The position numbers were made by a program, and so were the translations under genes. Under the pieces are notes generated by a model that saw nothing but the letters and a program-made list of their open reading frames with translations, ran no database searches and was not told the origin of the DNA. Positions 16,646 to 23,078 of a stretch of DNA of 24,099 nucleotides are shown piece by piece. Every line of letters begins with the position of its first letter. Position 1 is the stretch's first letter. This stretch comes from a virus. The DNA lies in IMG/VR virus record IMGVR_UViG_3300027800_000047, positions 1-24,099 of that record; one strand, given 5' to 3'.

Positions 16646-16733
16646 AAGAAGAACTGCAAAGAAAAAAGATCCTACAAGTAAAAGTGTAAAAGCAGTAAAA
16701 GTTGCAAAAGTAAAAAAGACAAAGAAAGGATAG
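16623..16733 (+). CDS. 36-residue lysine-rich basic peptide
   Basis: Short reading frame MGQTIVIKRRTAKKKDPTSK then SVKAVKVAKVKKTKKG, 15 of 36 residues being Lys or Arg and no acidic residue except one Asp. GGGGG (about 16608-16613) lies roughly nine bases before the ATG. It overlaps the preceding gene by 23 bases in another frame and ends eight bases before the holin ATG, so it fills the only gap in the lysis operon. The Val-Ala-Lys repeats recall histone-tail-like or ribosomal-tail-like peptides that bind nucleic acid or anionic membrane. Family unknown; could also be a translation-coupling leader for the holin. Confidence 0.6.
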   Translation: MGQTIVIKRRTAKKKDPTSKSVKAVKVAKVKKTKKG

Positions 16734-16741
16734 GTAAGAAG

Positions 16742-16936
16742 ATGGAAAAATATTTATCATGGTTAAAAGCCGCAGGAATTAGAGCAGTTAAAACAGTAGC
16801 TCAAACAATTATTGCAAGTATCGGAGTTAGCACAGTTATGGGACAGGTTGATTGGAAAATAGTTTTATCAACCGCAACATTAGCAGGAGTATTATCATTA
16901 TTAACATCAGTCGCAGGACTTCCAGAGTTAAATTAA
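16742..16936 (+). CDS. Holin, r1t type
   Basis: Small membrane protein that forms lethal lesions in the host membrane so that the lysin can reach the wall. The 64-residue sequence has the r1t-holin pattern: amphipathic start MEKYLSWLKAAGIRAVKTVA, first membrane segment QTIIASIGVSTVMG, a short turn with VDWKIV, second membrane segment LSTATLAGVLSLLTSVAGLP and the conserved final LPE. It stands 23 bases before the endolysin gene, the usual holin-lysin order. Confidence 0.9.
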   Translation: MEKYLSWLKAAGIRAVKTVAQTIIASIGVSTVMGQVDWKIVLSTATLAGVLSLLTSVAGLPELN

Positions 16937-16959
16937 AAGAGAAAAGAGAGGAAAATAAA

Positions 16960-17808
16960 ATGAGTAAATACATTGTAGATTTATCACATCACCAAAAATC
17001 ATCAAAAATTAATTACGCAACATTTTGTCCACAGTTAGAATTGGCAATAATCCGTGTTCAGTATGGAAAAGCGACAATTGATAAAGAGTATAAAAACCAT
17101 ATCGCAAAGATGAAACAATTCAATGTTCCATATGGTGTGTATGCTTGGACTAGAGGAAAATCAATCCTATTAATGGAAGAAGAAGCAAAGTTATTTTACG
17201 AACGCGCAAAAGACCAAAACCCATCATTTTACGTTCTAGATGTGGAAGAAAAAACAATGGCTGATATGCGATCAGGAATTTCTGCATTTGTAAAACAATT
17301 GAAAAAATTAACAGATAAGCCAATTGGGTTGTATGTGGCTAATCATTTATACAAATCATTTAATCTTAATGTTTCAGAATTTAATTTTGTTTGGATACCT
17401 AGGTATGGCATGAATGACGGTGTACCACACACTAAACCAGACTTTGATTGTGACATGTGGCAATATACATCTAATGGAAGGATAACAGGTTATACAGGCG
17501 CATTAGATTTAAATATGTTAGTAAATGGTGCAACTATGGATATATTCAAAGTAAAAGCAATTACTACGGAAACGGAAAAGAAAACAAATCTTTACCCTGT
17601 TCCGACAATTGTATTAAAAAGTGGTTGTTCAGGCGAATATGTAAAATGGTTACAAACAGAATTAGTTTTTGCAGGATTTAATATTGTAGTAGATGGAGAA
17701 TTTGGAAAAGGTACACTTGCAGCAGTTAAAAGTTTTCAAAAAGCAAACGGTTTGAAAGTAGATGGAATTTGCGGAGCGATTACAAGAAAGTATTTATTAC
17801 AAAATTAA
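16960..17808 (+). CDS. Endolysin: GH25 muramidase with peptidoglycan-binding domain
   Basis: Cleaves the glycan of host peptidoglycan. Residues 1-195 are a GH25 lysozyme: Asp7 in YIVDLSHHQ, Asp94 and Glu96 in FYVLDVEE, and Asp183 in GALDLNML, corresponding to the four acidic residues of the family (as in Cpl-1), plus YGVYAWTRG and DMWQYTSNG. After a linker (about 200-218), residues 219-282 form a PG_binding_1 domain (EYVKWLQTELVFAGFNIVVD, GEFGKGTLAAVKSFQKANGL, KVDGICG). There is no signal peptide, so export depends on the holin. The ATG at 16960 has GAGAGGA upstream; the longer frame from 16852 runs through the holin and is not used. Exact 10-mer at 17567-17576 in the linker. Confidence 0.94.
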   Translation: MSKYIVDLSHHQKSSKINYATFCPQLELAIIRVQYGKATIDKEYKNHIAKMKQFNVPYGVYAWTRGKSILLMEEEAKLFYERAKDQNPSFYVLDVEEKTMADMRSGISAFVKQLKKLTDKPIGLYVANHLYKSFNLNVSEFNFVWIPRYGMNDGVPHTKPDFDCDMWQYTSNGRITGYTGALDLNMLVNGATMDIFKVKAITTETEKKTNLYPVPTIVLKSGCSGEYVKWLQTELVFAGFNIVVDGEFGKGTLAAVKSFQKANGLKVDGICGAITRKYLLQN

Positions 17809-17837
17809 TTGACAATAACACAAAAATAAAATATACT
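17809..17837 (+). promoter_or_regulatory. Consensus sigma-A promoter
   Basis: TTGACA (17809-17814), a 17-base AT-rich spacer, then TATACT (17832-17837). This is a near-perfect vegetative promoter beginning right at the endolysin stop. Transcription should start near 17844 and meet the terminator at 17879-17911, so it drives a short RNA, with any read-through going to the XRE operon. Confidence 0.85.
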
Positions 17838-17843
17838 AAAGTT

Positions 17844-17911
17844 GTCATAATGTTTCTCATTCTCCTTTTCTCCTTTTTAAAGACATTCGATTAAATTCGG
17901 GTGTCTTTTTT
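17844..17911 (+). ncRNA. Predicted about 68-nt small RNA with anti-Shine-Dalgarno tract
   Basis: Delimited by the consensus promoter upstream and a strong intrinsic terminator downstream. Its body is pyrimidine-rich; TTTCTCATTCTCCTTTT (17853-17869) is a perfect 17-nt complement to the leader of the distal tail gene (11922-11938), including its ribosome binding site. Shorter complements exist at 18721-18732 (12 nt, before the ATPase gene) and 23058-23070 (13 nt, before the small basic gene). A 14-codon frame (ATG 17850) exists without a ribosome binding site. Whether it acts as a regulator or is just a terminated leader of the XRE operon cannot be told from sequence. Confidence 0.45.
17879..17911 (+). 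terminator. Strong intrinsic terminator of the short RNA
   Basis: AAAGACATTCGA (17879-17890) pairs with TTCGGGTGTCTTT (17896/97-17908), about 12 pairs including two G-T, closed by a 6-base loop and followed by TTTTTT (17906-17911). It ends both lysis-operon read-through and the RNA from the 17809 promoter. Confidence 0.88.
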
Positions 17912-17947
17912 AATGGAAAAATAATTTAAAAATATTTAAAATAAGTA

Positions 17948-17976
17948 TTGCATAGTCATATATAGTATGGTATAGT
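17948..17976 (+). promoter_or_regulatory. Promoter of the XRE regulator operon
   Basis: TTGCAT (17948-17953), 17-base spacer, TATAGT (17971-17976); one mismatch to each consensus hexamer gap core. Transcription would begin about 17983, only some 16 bases before the regulator ATG, with the ribosome binding site AAAGGTGG immediately inside. The elements are overlapped by paired direct repeats, so the promoter is probably repressible. Confidence 0.75.
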
Positions 17977-17982
17977 CATATA
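17952..17982. promoter_or_regulatory. Operator-like direct repeats over the XRE promoter
   Basis: ATAGTCATATA occurs at 17952-17962 and again at 17972-17982, exactly 20 bases apart, that is about two helical turns on the same face of the DNA. The first overlaps the -35 end and spacer, the second the -10 element and start point. This geometry fits cooperative binding of two regulator dimers, most simply the XRE protein encoded 17 bases downstream. Confidence 0.65.
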
Positions 17983-17998
17983 GAAAGGTGGTGAAAAC

Positions 17999-18193
17999 AT
18001 GGATATTTCAAAGGAAATGTTAGATTATCGGGCAAGGAATAAGTTAAGTCAAAAAGATTTAGCGGAAATTATGGGACTGACAATTTTAGGAATTTACAAA
18101 ATTGAAAAGAAAAGATTTAAAACAGAACCTAGAGCAACAACAATTAGTAAGATGCAGACGCTATTAAATGAAGAAAAGAGAAGAGAGGTGTAA
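17999..18193 (+). CDS. Small XRE-family helix-turn-helix regulator
   Basis: A 64-residue DNA-binding protein with a single HTH domain: YRARNKLSQKDLAEIMGLTI, then LGIYKIEKKRFKTEPRATTI and a final helix. The LSQKDLAEIMGLT and IYKIEKKR elements are the two helices of a Cro/C1-type HTH. No dimerisation or effector domain is present, so it is likely a short Cro-like or Xre-like regulator. It follows a promoter with paired direct repeats, so autoregulation is likely. Its stop is one base before the SleB-like ATG, so both genes share one transcript. Target genes elsewhere are unknown. Confidence 0.85.
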   Translation: MDISKEMLDYRARNKLSQKDLAEIMGLTILGIYKIEKKRFKTEPRATTISKMQTLLNEEKRREV

Positions 18194-18194
18194 A

Positions 18195-18713
18195 ATGTTA
18201 AAAACTGATTTAGTAGAAATTGCAAATATTAGATGCAGAAATAACAAAGCGGCATTATATTCAGCAAAAGTAAAAACAAGAAGACGTTTCAAAAGCAATT
18301 TATTTTCCATTATTTTAGGTTGCGTACTCGGTTTTATTGTTGGAATGTTTTATATTATGTCCGTTTCCGCAAGTGATGTTAAATTTACTAATTCTGAATG
18401 GATAGATATTTGCTACATATCACGCATGGTCGAAGCCGAAGCTGGTAATCAAACCGAACTAGGGAGGCGATTCGCAACTGATACAGTACTTAATCGCTTG
18501 AAAGACGGTAGATTCGGAAAAGACATAGAAAGTATCGTCTTAGATGAAACGCAGTACGCAAAAGGCATCACAGCAACGCAGGACACTATAAGAATTGTTA
18601 TGGAAGAATATCGAAAGCAAACGAATACAGAAGTATTGTATTTCAGAACAGAAAAGTACCATGATTTCGGAACTAGGTTATTTGTAGAAGATGACCATTA
18701 TTTTAGTAAATAG
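18195..18713 (+). CDS. Membrane-anchored cell wall hydrolase, SleB-like
   Basis: A 172-residue protein: basic N-terminus (KVKTRRRFK), membrane segment about 36-56 (LFSIILGCVLGFIVGMFYIM), then the motif SVSASD, which could be a signal peptidase site, and a SleB/Hydrolase_2 domain from about 65: WIDICYISRMVEAEAGNQTE, LGRRFATDTVLNRLKDGRFG, VLYFRTEKYHDFGTRLF. Glu80 or Glu82 is the likely acid, as in SleB-type muralytic enzymes. The start at 18195 has GAGAGGTG close upstream. It is the second wall hydrolase of the window, but sits with the XRE regulator, not in the lysis operon, so may work in entry, early growth or lysogeny rather than release. Reverse 10-mer at 18360-18369. Confidence 0.82.
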   Translation: MLKTDLVEIANIRCRNNKAALYSAKVKTRRRFKSNLFSIILGCVLGFIVGMFYIMSVSASDVKFTNSEWIDICYISRMVEAEAGNQTELGRRFATDTVLNRLKDGRFGKDIESIVLDETQYAKGITATQDTIRIVMEEYRKQTNTEVLYFRTEKYHDFGTRLFVEDDHYFSK

Positions 18714-18736
18714 TAAAAACGAAAAGGAGAATTAAA

Positions 18737-20689
18737 ATGGGAACAGTTATGAAGTTGTTAGGAATGGAAATAACAAATTTCAAGGGAATTAAATATTTAA
18801 AGATTGACTTCACACACAGGACAAGTATTATAGGTAAAAACGGTACTTGCAAAACAACAGTTCCAGATGCTTATAATTGGGTTATGGAAGGAAAAGATTC
18901 ACAAGGAAATACAAAATTTGATGTTCGTCCGTTGGATGAAGAAAACAATCAAATTGATTTTATTGACATTTCCGTAAAATTATTTATGGAGATTAACGGA
19001 AAACCTGTTGAGATTGAGAAGGTGCAAAAGCAGAATTGGGTTAAAAAAAGATGTAGTGAAGAATCTGTATTTGAAGGAAATGTAAATAGTTACGTTGTCA
19101 ATACAATTCCAAAAAGTGAAAAAGAATTTAAGAAATTCAAAGACGAAGTAGTAAGTGAAGATATTTTTAAATTTGTCAGCAATACAAACGCTTTTATGAA
19201 TTTACCAAGTAAAGACAGAAGAAAAACTTTATTTGAATTGGTGGCAGATATCGACAATGAACAGGTATTTGCTGCAGATGAAAAATTAAAAGCAGGACTT
19301 GAAATTGAATTGTCAAAATATACCTATGATGAAATTCTTGCAAGAGATAAAAAAGCATTGTCTGAATGGAAGAAAAAAGAAATTGAGATTCCATCACGAA
19401 TTGATGAAGTTAGCAGAAAAATTGTAGAAGTTGATTATACGGAAACGGAAATAAAACTTGCAGGACTTAGAAAAGAATTAAGTGAAATATCAGAAGTTGG
19501 TGCGGATCAGGTATCTAAATATCAAGAAATTGCAGATATTAAAGGCAAGATTATTGCTGAAAAATCAAAACTGCAAGAAATTGAAATGAATGGTAAGCAG
19601 GCAGCAAGTAAGGATAAAAATGAATTATCAATTAGTTTGTGTGACAAGATTTCATATCTTGATGATATAAAAAGAAAAAATTCAAAGCAAATATCTGATA
19701 GATTGGAATTAATCAGCGCAATAAATTCCAAATCTGACGATCTTAAAAAATTGCAAGCACAATATACAACGTTGAAAGAAATGCAATTTGATGAATCAAA
19801 AACTGTTTGTTCTGCTTGCGGTCAAGATTATGACGCAGATAGAAAAAATGAAATGCGTGAAAGTTTTGAAAAAGATAAGACCGCTAAAATGCTAGAAGTA
19901 AATAAACAGGGCGCATCTATATCAGCAAGAATTAAGGAATTAAAAACAGAACTTGCAGAAGTAGAAAAAATTATACCTGATTTGGAAAAAGAAGTTTCCG
20001 ATAGTCAAAAACAAGTTGATGAAATCAAATCAAAAATTGATCAGTTACCGAAAAAAGATTTTGACGTTATGGAATGTAAGGAATATCTTGACGTGTTGGC
20101 AGTTATTGAGCAATTACAAAAAGACCTTTCCATTTCCGAAGAATCTGTTAAAGATGTTGGATTGCTGAAAAATCAGGCTGCTGAACAAAAGAAAGTTATC
20201 CAGAAGCAAATTGACGAGTGCAACCGTACATTAAACGGTAAAAAAGAAATTGAAAACGCAAGGCTGCGAGTTGAAGAATTAAAAGAAGAACAACGAAGTA
20301 TCGGCCAATCAATTGCAACTACGGAAAAGGAAATCTTTTTATTGGAAGAATTTAACAAAGCAAAAGTGAATCTTCTTTCCGATAAAATCAACGAGCATTT
20401 CAAAGTTGTTAAATGGAAATTGTTTGAAAGACAGATTAACGGTGGTTACAATGAAGTTTGTGAGCCTATGGTTAAAGGAAAATCTTATACTACTGCATTG
20501 AATTCGGGCCATAAGATTTTAGCAGAGCTAGATATTATCAATGCATTACAAAAAATTTATGATTGTAGCGTACCTGTATTTTTAGATAATGCAGAAAGAA
20601 TCAATAGTTTTAATGTACCTGATATGGATTGTCAGTTGATTACGTTAAGTGTTGCAGATAATGAAGTGTTAGAAGTGAAAGAGGTGTAA
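18737..20689 (+). CDS. SMC/SbcC-like ATPase with zinc-hook motif
   Basis: A 650-residue AAA_23/Rad50-type protein for DNA end processing or recombination. N-terminal half-ATPase: MKLLGMEITNFKGIKYLKID and Walker A GKNGTCKT (33-40). A coiled-coil runs from about 200 to 590, interrupted by CSACG (Cys358, Cys361), a zinc-hook-like CxxC. The C-terminal half-ATPase has YTTALNSGHKILAELDIINA and a Walker B-like VPVFLDNAE (Asp617, Glu620). In a normal P-loop the sixth residue is Gly; here it is Cys38 (codon TGC, one base from GGC). The start at 18737 has GGAG seven bases before it. It lies upstream of RecT and SSB, which supports a recombination role. Exact 10-mer at 19440-19449. Confidence 0.88.
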   Translation: MGTVMKLLGMEITNFKGIKYLKIDFTHRTSIIGKNGTCKTTVPDAYNWVMEGKDSQGNTKFDVRPLDEENNQIDFIDISVKLFMEINGKPVEIEKVQKQNWVKKRCSEESVFEGNVNSYVVNTIPKSEKEFKKFKDEVVSEDIFKFVSNTNAFMNLPSKDRRKTLFELVADIDNEQVFAADEKLKAGLEIELSKYTYDEILARDKKALSEWKKKEIEIPSRIDEVSRKIVEVDYTETEIKLAGLRKELSEISEVGADQVSKYQEIADIKGKIIAEKSKLQEIEMNGKQAASKDKNELSISLCDKISYLDDIKRKNSKQISDRLELISAINSKSDDLKKLQAQYTTLKEMQFDESKTVCSACGQDYDADRKNEMRESFEKDKTAKMLEVNKQGASISARIKELKTELAEVEKIIPDLEKEVSDSQKQVDEIKSKIDQLPKKDFDVMECKEYLDVLAVIEQLQKDLSISEESVKDVGLLKNQAAEQKKVIQKQIDECNRTLNGKKEIENARLRVEELKEEQRSIGQSIATTEKEIFLLEEFNKAKVNLLSDKINEHFKVVKWKLFERQINGGYNEVCEPMVKGKSYTTALNSGHKILAELDIINALQKIYDCSVPVFLDNAERINSFNVPDMDCQLITLSVADNEVLEVKEV

Positions 20690-20692
20690 AGG

Positions 20693-21115
20693 ATGGTTAA
20701 ATATGTATTGATTATTTCGCAATATCATCATTCATACGTGCAATCAATAAGTGAAGTCAATGGAGATTTTATTGAAAACGCACGTAGTATGGTTGAAGAA
20801 TTGGAAAAGCATAAACGCTATAATGATAACGAAAGACCTTTTTATTATGGAGATTTGGATGAAAAATACATAGAAAGAATTGTAAACGTAATCGAAAAAG
20901 GCGGTAGAATTAATTTGAATGATGCAGGAGATATTTATTTTGAATTCAGTAATTCAATAATGCAACTTGCGAATGAAATGAGTTGCTATGAAAATAAATC
21001 AAATGCTTGCTTGAAATATAACAAGAAAGACAAGAAGATTATGCTTGATTGCGCAGAATATCACGGCCATAATGCAATCGCAGATATTATTAAAAAATAT
21101 TTTAAACCAGCATAA
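20693..21115 (+). CDS. Hypothetical protein in the recombination block
   Basis: A 140-residue protein, unrecognised. It starts three bases after the ATPase stop and ends 16 bases before RecT, so it is part of the same operon. It is mostly helical with aromatic-rich parts (MVKYVLIISQYHHSYVQSIS, RYNDNERPFYYGDLDEKYIE, CLKYNKKDKKIMLDCAEYHG) and no membrane segment or nuclease motif visible. HGHNA near the end is not enough for a metal site. An accessory to the ATPase or RecT is possible by context only. Confidence 0.75.
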   Translation: MVKYVLIISQYHHSYVQSISEVNGDFIENARSMVEELEKHKRYNDNERPFYYGDLDEKYIERIVNVIEKGGRINLNDAGDIYFEFSNSIMQLANEMSCYENKSNACLKYNKKDKKIMLDCAEYHGHNAIADIIKKYFKPA

Positions 21116-21131
21116 AAGAAAGAGGTGTAAA

Positions 21132-22139
21132 ATGGCAAAAAACGAAGTAGTAGAACAACAACAAACGCAATTAACAGAATCTGAAAAATTCCAATCATTT
21201 GTTATTCGTGAATTTGGCAATCAAGTATCAGGAATCAACGAAGTTTCTGACTATCAAAAGAAATTAATACAGGGTTATTTTATCGGAATTGATCGTGCGT
21301 TGAAAGTGGCAGATGAAAACAGAATTGCAAAAAATTCAAAATGCACGCAGGCAAGTTATAAAAATGATTTGCCTATCACATGGAATACAGTTGATTTGGG
21401 GCAATTAGCACTTGATGTAAAACATTATTCAAAGATGGGCCTTGATATGATGCAGACAAACCATTTAGTGGCTATTCCATACAAACAAAAAGATGGTAAG
21501 CATTATTCCGTTACATTCATCAAAGGGTACAACGGTATCAAGTACGTAGCCGACAAGTATGCACTTCATCCACATAAAAACGTTATTACGGAGTTGGTGT
21601 ATAAAAACGATATTTTCAAACCAATTAAAAAATCAGCAAGTAACGATGTTGAAAATTATGAGTTTGAAATCGTGGATCCTTTTGACCGTGGAGATTGTGT
21701 TGGTGGATTTGGCTATATTGTTTGTGATGATCCCACCATGAATAAATTAATTATTTTAGATATGGCAGGGATTTTGAAACGTAAACCGAAATATGCTGCT
21801 GCTGAATTTTGGGGCGGTAAAGCAAAGGGATATGAAAACGGTAAACAGGTTGACATTGAAACAGATGGTTGGAAAGATGAAATGTATAAAAAGACTTTAG
21901 AAAGATATGTGTATGGGGAAAAACATATCGAAATTGATCCTGAAAAAGTCGATGAAGATTTTATTTACATGAAGCAAGCAGAAAACCGTTATATGGAAAT
22001 TGAATCCATGGCAGAGATTGAAGAAAATGCAAATAGCGAAGAATTTGTGATTGATGAACCTATCTCGGAAAAGGAAAAAGAAGTTATTGAAACTGTAGAC
22101 AGTGAAGTGGTCGACGAAGGTTGGCAGAAAGAGAGTTGA
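21132..22139 (+). CDS. recT: RecT-family single-strand annealing protein
   Basis: Anneals complementary single strands in phage recombination and replication. The 335-residue protein has a RecT layout: acidic, Gln-rich N-terminus (residues 1-20), a core with LDVKHYSKMGLDMMQTNHLV, AIPYKQKDGKHYSVTFIKGY and NGIKYVADKYALHPHKNVIT, corresponding to the conserved iPY...G.KG segment, then GFGYIVCDDPTMNKLIILDM and KRKPKYAAAEFWGGKAKGYE, with an acidic tail (about 285-335) that probably binds SSB or partners. The ATG at 21132 follows AGAGGTG; an upstream frame from 21045 overlaps the previous gene and lacks a binding site. No YqaJ or RecE exonuclease lies beside it; the metallo-beta-lactamase protein at 22319 may fill that place. 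Confidence 0.9.
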   Translation: MAKNEVVEQQQTQLTESEKFQSFVIREFGNQVSGINEVSDYQKKLIQGYFIGIDRALKVADENRIAKNSKCTQASYKNDLPITWNTVDLGQLALDVKHYSKMGLDMMQTNHLVAIPYKQKDGKHYSVTFIKGYNGIKYVADKYALHPHKNVITELVYKNDIFKPIKKSASNDVENYEFEIVDPFDRGDCVGGFGYIVCDDPTMNKLIILDMAGILKRKPKYAAAEFWGGKAKGYENGKQVDIETDGWKDEMYKKTLERYVYGEKHIEIDPEKVDEDFIYMKQAENRYMEIESMAEIEENANSEEFVIDEPISEKEKEVIETVDSEVVDEGWQKES

Positions 22140-22141
22140 GA

Positions 22142-22282
22142 ATGAGTAAAGAGCAAATGGAATGGATTGAAAAATCAATTAGTGTTATTGAAAGCGGAAT
22201 AACAAATAAGGTTGTAAGTGCCGATAAATCTATGCAGGTTTACCAATGCGGTTCAATTATCAGAATTGACATTAAGAAATAA
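22142..22282 (+). CDS. 46-residue hypothetical protein
   Basis: Short frame MSKEQMEWIEKSISVIESGI then TNKVVSADKSMQVYQCGSII and a basic end. It begins two bases after the RecT stop, with GAGAG inside the RecT 3' end serving as ribosome binding site, and stops before the next gene's binding site. An N-terminal helix and a C-terminal strand pair are suggested. Codon use is like its neighbours. Function unknown; possibly a RecT accessory. It fills the gap that otherwise would be non-coding. Confidence 0.65.
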   Translation: MSKEQMEWIEKSISVIESGITNKVVSADKSMQVYQCGSIIRIDIKK

Positions 22283-22318
22283 AAATAACAGGTCCTGCAC
22301 AGAAAGAAGGTGGTTTAA

Positions 22319-23059
22319 ATAAAATTTACAGTTTTAGCAAGTGGTTCAAAAACAAATTGTTACATCTTGCAAAATGATGAAGAAGTAATAATTCTAGAAG
22401 CAGGAATACCATTTTTAGAAGTCAAAAAGTTTTTAGATTTTGATATAAGTAAGATTAAATGTGTAGTTCTAAGTCATGCGCACGCTGATCATTCTAAGCA
22501 TATCCATGAATATGCAAAAGCAGGTATTCCGATTATTGCATCGGCAGGAACAATAGAAAAATTAAATCTTTCCATTCCCGCATATAAAGGTGGTTATTGG
22601 TATCAATTTGGCGGTTTTAATATTACTCCATTCCGTGTAGAACATGATTGTGCTGAACCGTTTGGATTTTTAATCAGGCATGATGAAATCGGTACCATGT
22701 TATTTGCCACAGATACACAATATATCAGATATGATTTTTCAAATTTACGTCTAAACCATTTAATGATAGAATGTAATTATGACACGGACAAGATAAACGA
22801 AATGGTGCTAAATGGTCATCTGCATGAATCATTACGGAATAGGATAGTAAAAAGTCATATGTCATTAGATACGTGTAAAAAATTTATTGAACATAATATG
22901 TCTAGTGCTTTGCTAAATGTATGTTTATTGCATTTATCTGATAGTAATTCGTTGGAAAAATTGATATTAAAAGAAATAAGAGAAACTGTTGATAATACTG
23001 TTTGCGTAACGATTGCAGATAGTGGATTGGAAATAAACGTTGATTTGTTTCCGTGGTAG
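22319..23059 (+). CDS. Metallo-beta-lactamase-fold hydrolase, apparent ATA start
   Basis: A 246-residue MBL-fold protein, probably a phosphodiesterase or nuclease. Numbered from 22319, it shows the first strand KFTVLASGSKTNCYIL (2-17), the metal motif SHAHADH (His53, His55, Asp57, His58), a further His in FRVEHDC, Asp in LFATDTQ and His in LLHLSD, the usual ligands. Reading upstream from an internal TTG (22367) the frame stays open and matches the fold's typical first strand; the only codon at correct distance (5 bases) from AGAAGGTGG is ATA at 22319, right after a stop. The TTG start would remove that strand. It lies between RecT and SSB, so it is a candidate nuclease partner of RecT. Confidence 0.82.
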   Translation: MKFTVLASGSKTNCYILQNDEEVIILEAGIPFLEVKKFLDFDISKIKCVVLSHAHADHSKHIHEYAKAGIPIIASAGTIEKLNLSIPAYKGGYWYQFGGFNITPFRVEHDCAEPFGFLIRHDEIGTMLFATDTQYIRYDFSNLRLNHLMIECNYDTDKINEMVLNGHLHESLRNRIVKSHMSLDTCKKFIEHNMSSALLNVCLLHLSDSNSLEKLILKEIRETVDNTVCVTIADSGLEINVDLFPW

Positions 23060-23078
23060 AAAAGGAGAATTTAAAAAA

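Larger units (their letters stand above)
5837..19449. repeat. Dispersed 10-mer CGGAAACGGA, nine exact copies
   Basis: Exact copies on the + strand at 5837-5846, 8703-8712, 10413-10422, 17567-17576 and 19440-19449, and on the - strand (read TCCGTTTCCG) at 11189-11198, 13767-13776, 16463-16472 and 18360-18369. Near copies: CGGGAACGGA at 3565 and 6324, CGGAAAAGGA at 20322 and 22066, and reverse CGGAAATGGA at 20129. All nine exact copies lie inside genes. The five + strand copies are read in two different reading phases (ETE-type at four, TGNG at 5837), so the signal is at DNA level. Confidence 0.75.

Noticed and set aside
17850-17894. 14-codon hydrophobic leader peptide on the short RNA
   Set aside because: ATG exists, but there is no ribosome binding site and the leader would start only about six bases after the predicted transcript start.
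21559-21741. 60-residue + strand frame inside recT
   Set aside because: It is in another phase within a clear RecT gene, without a ribosome binding site.
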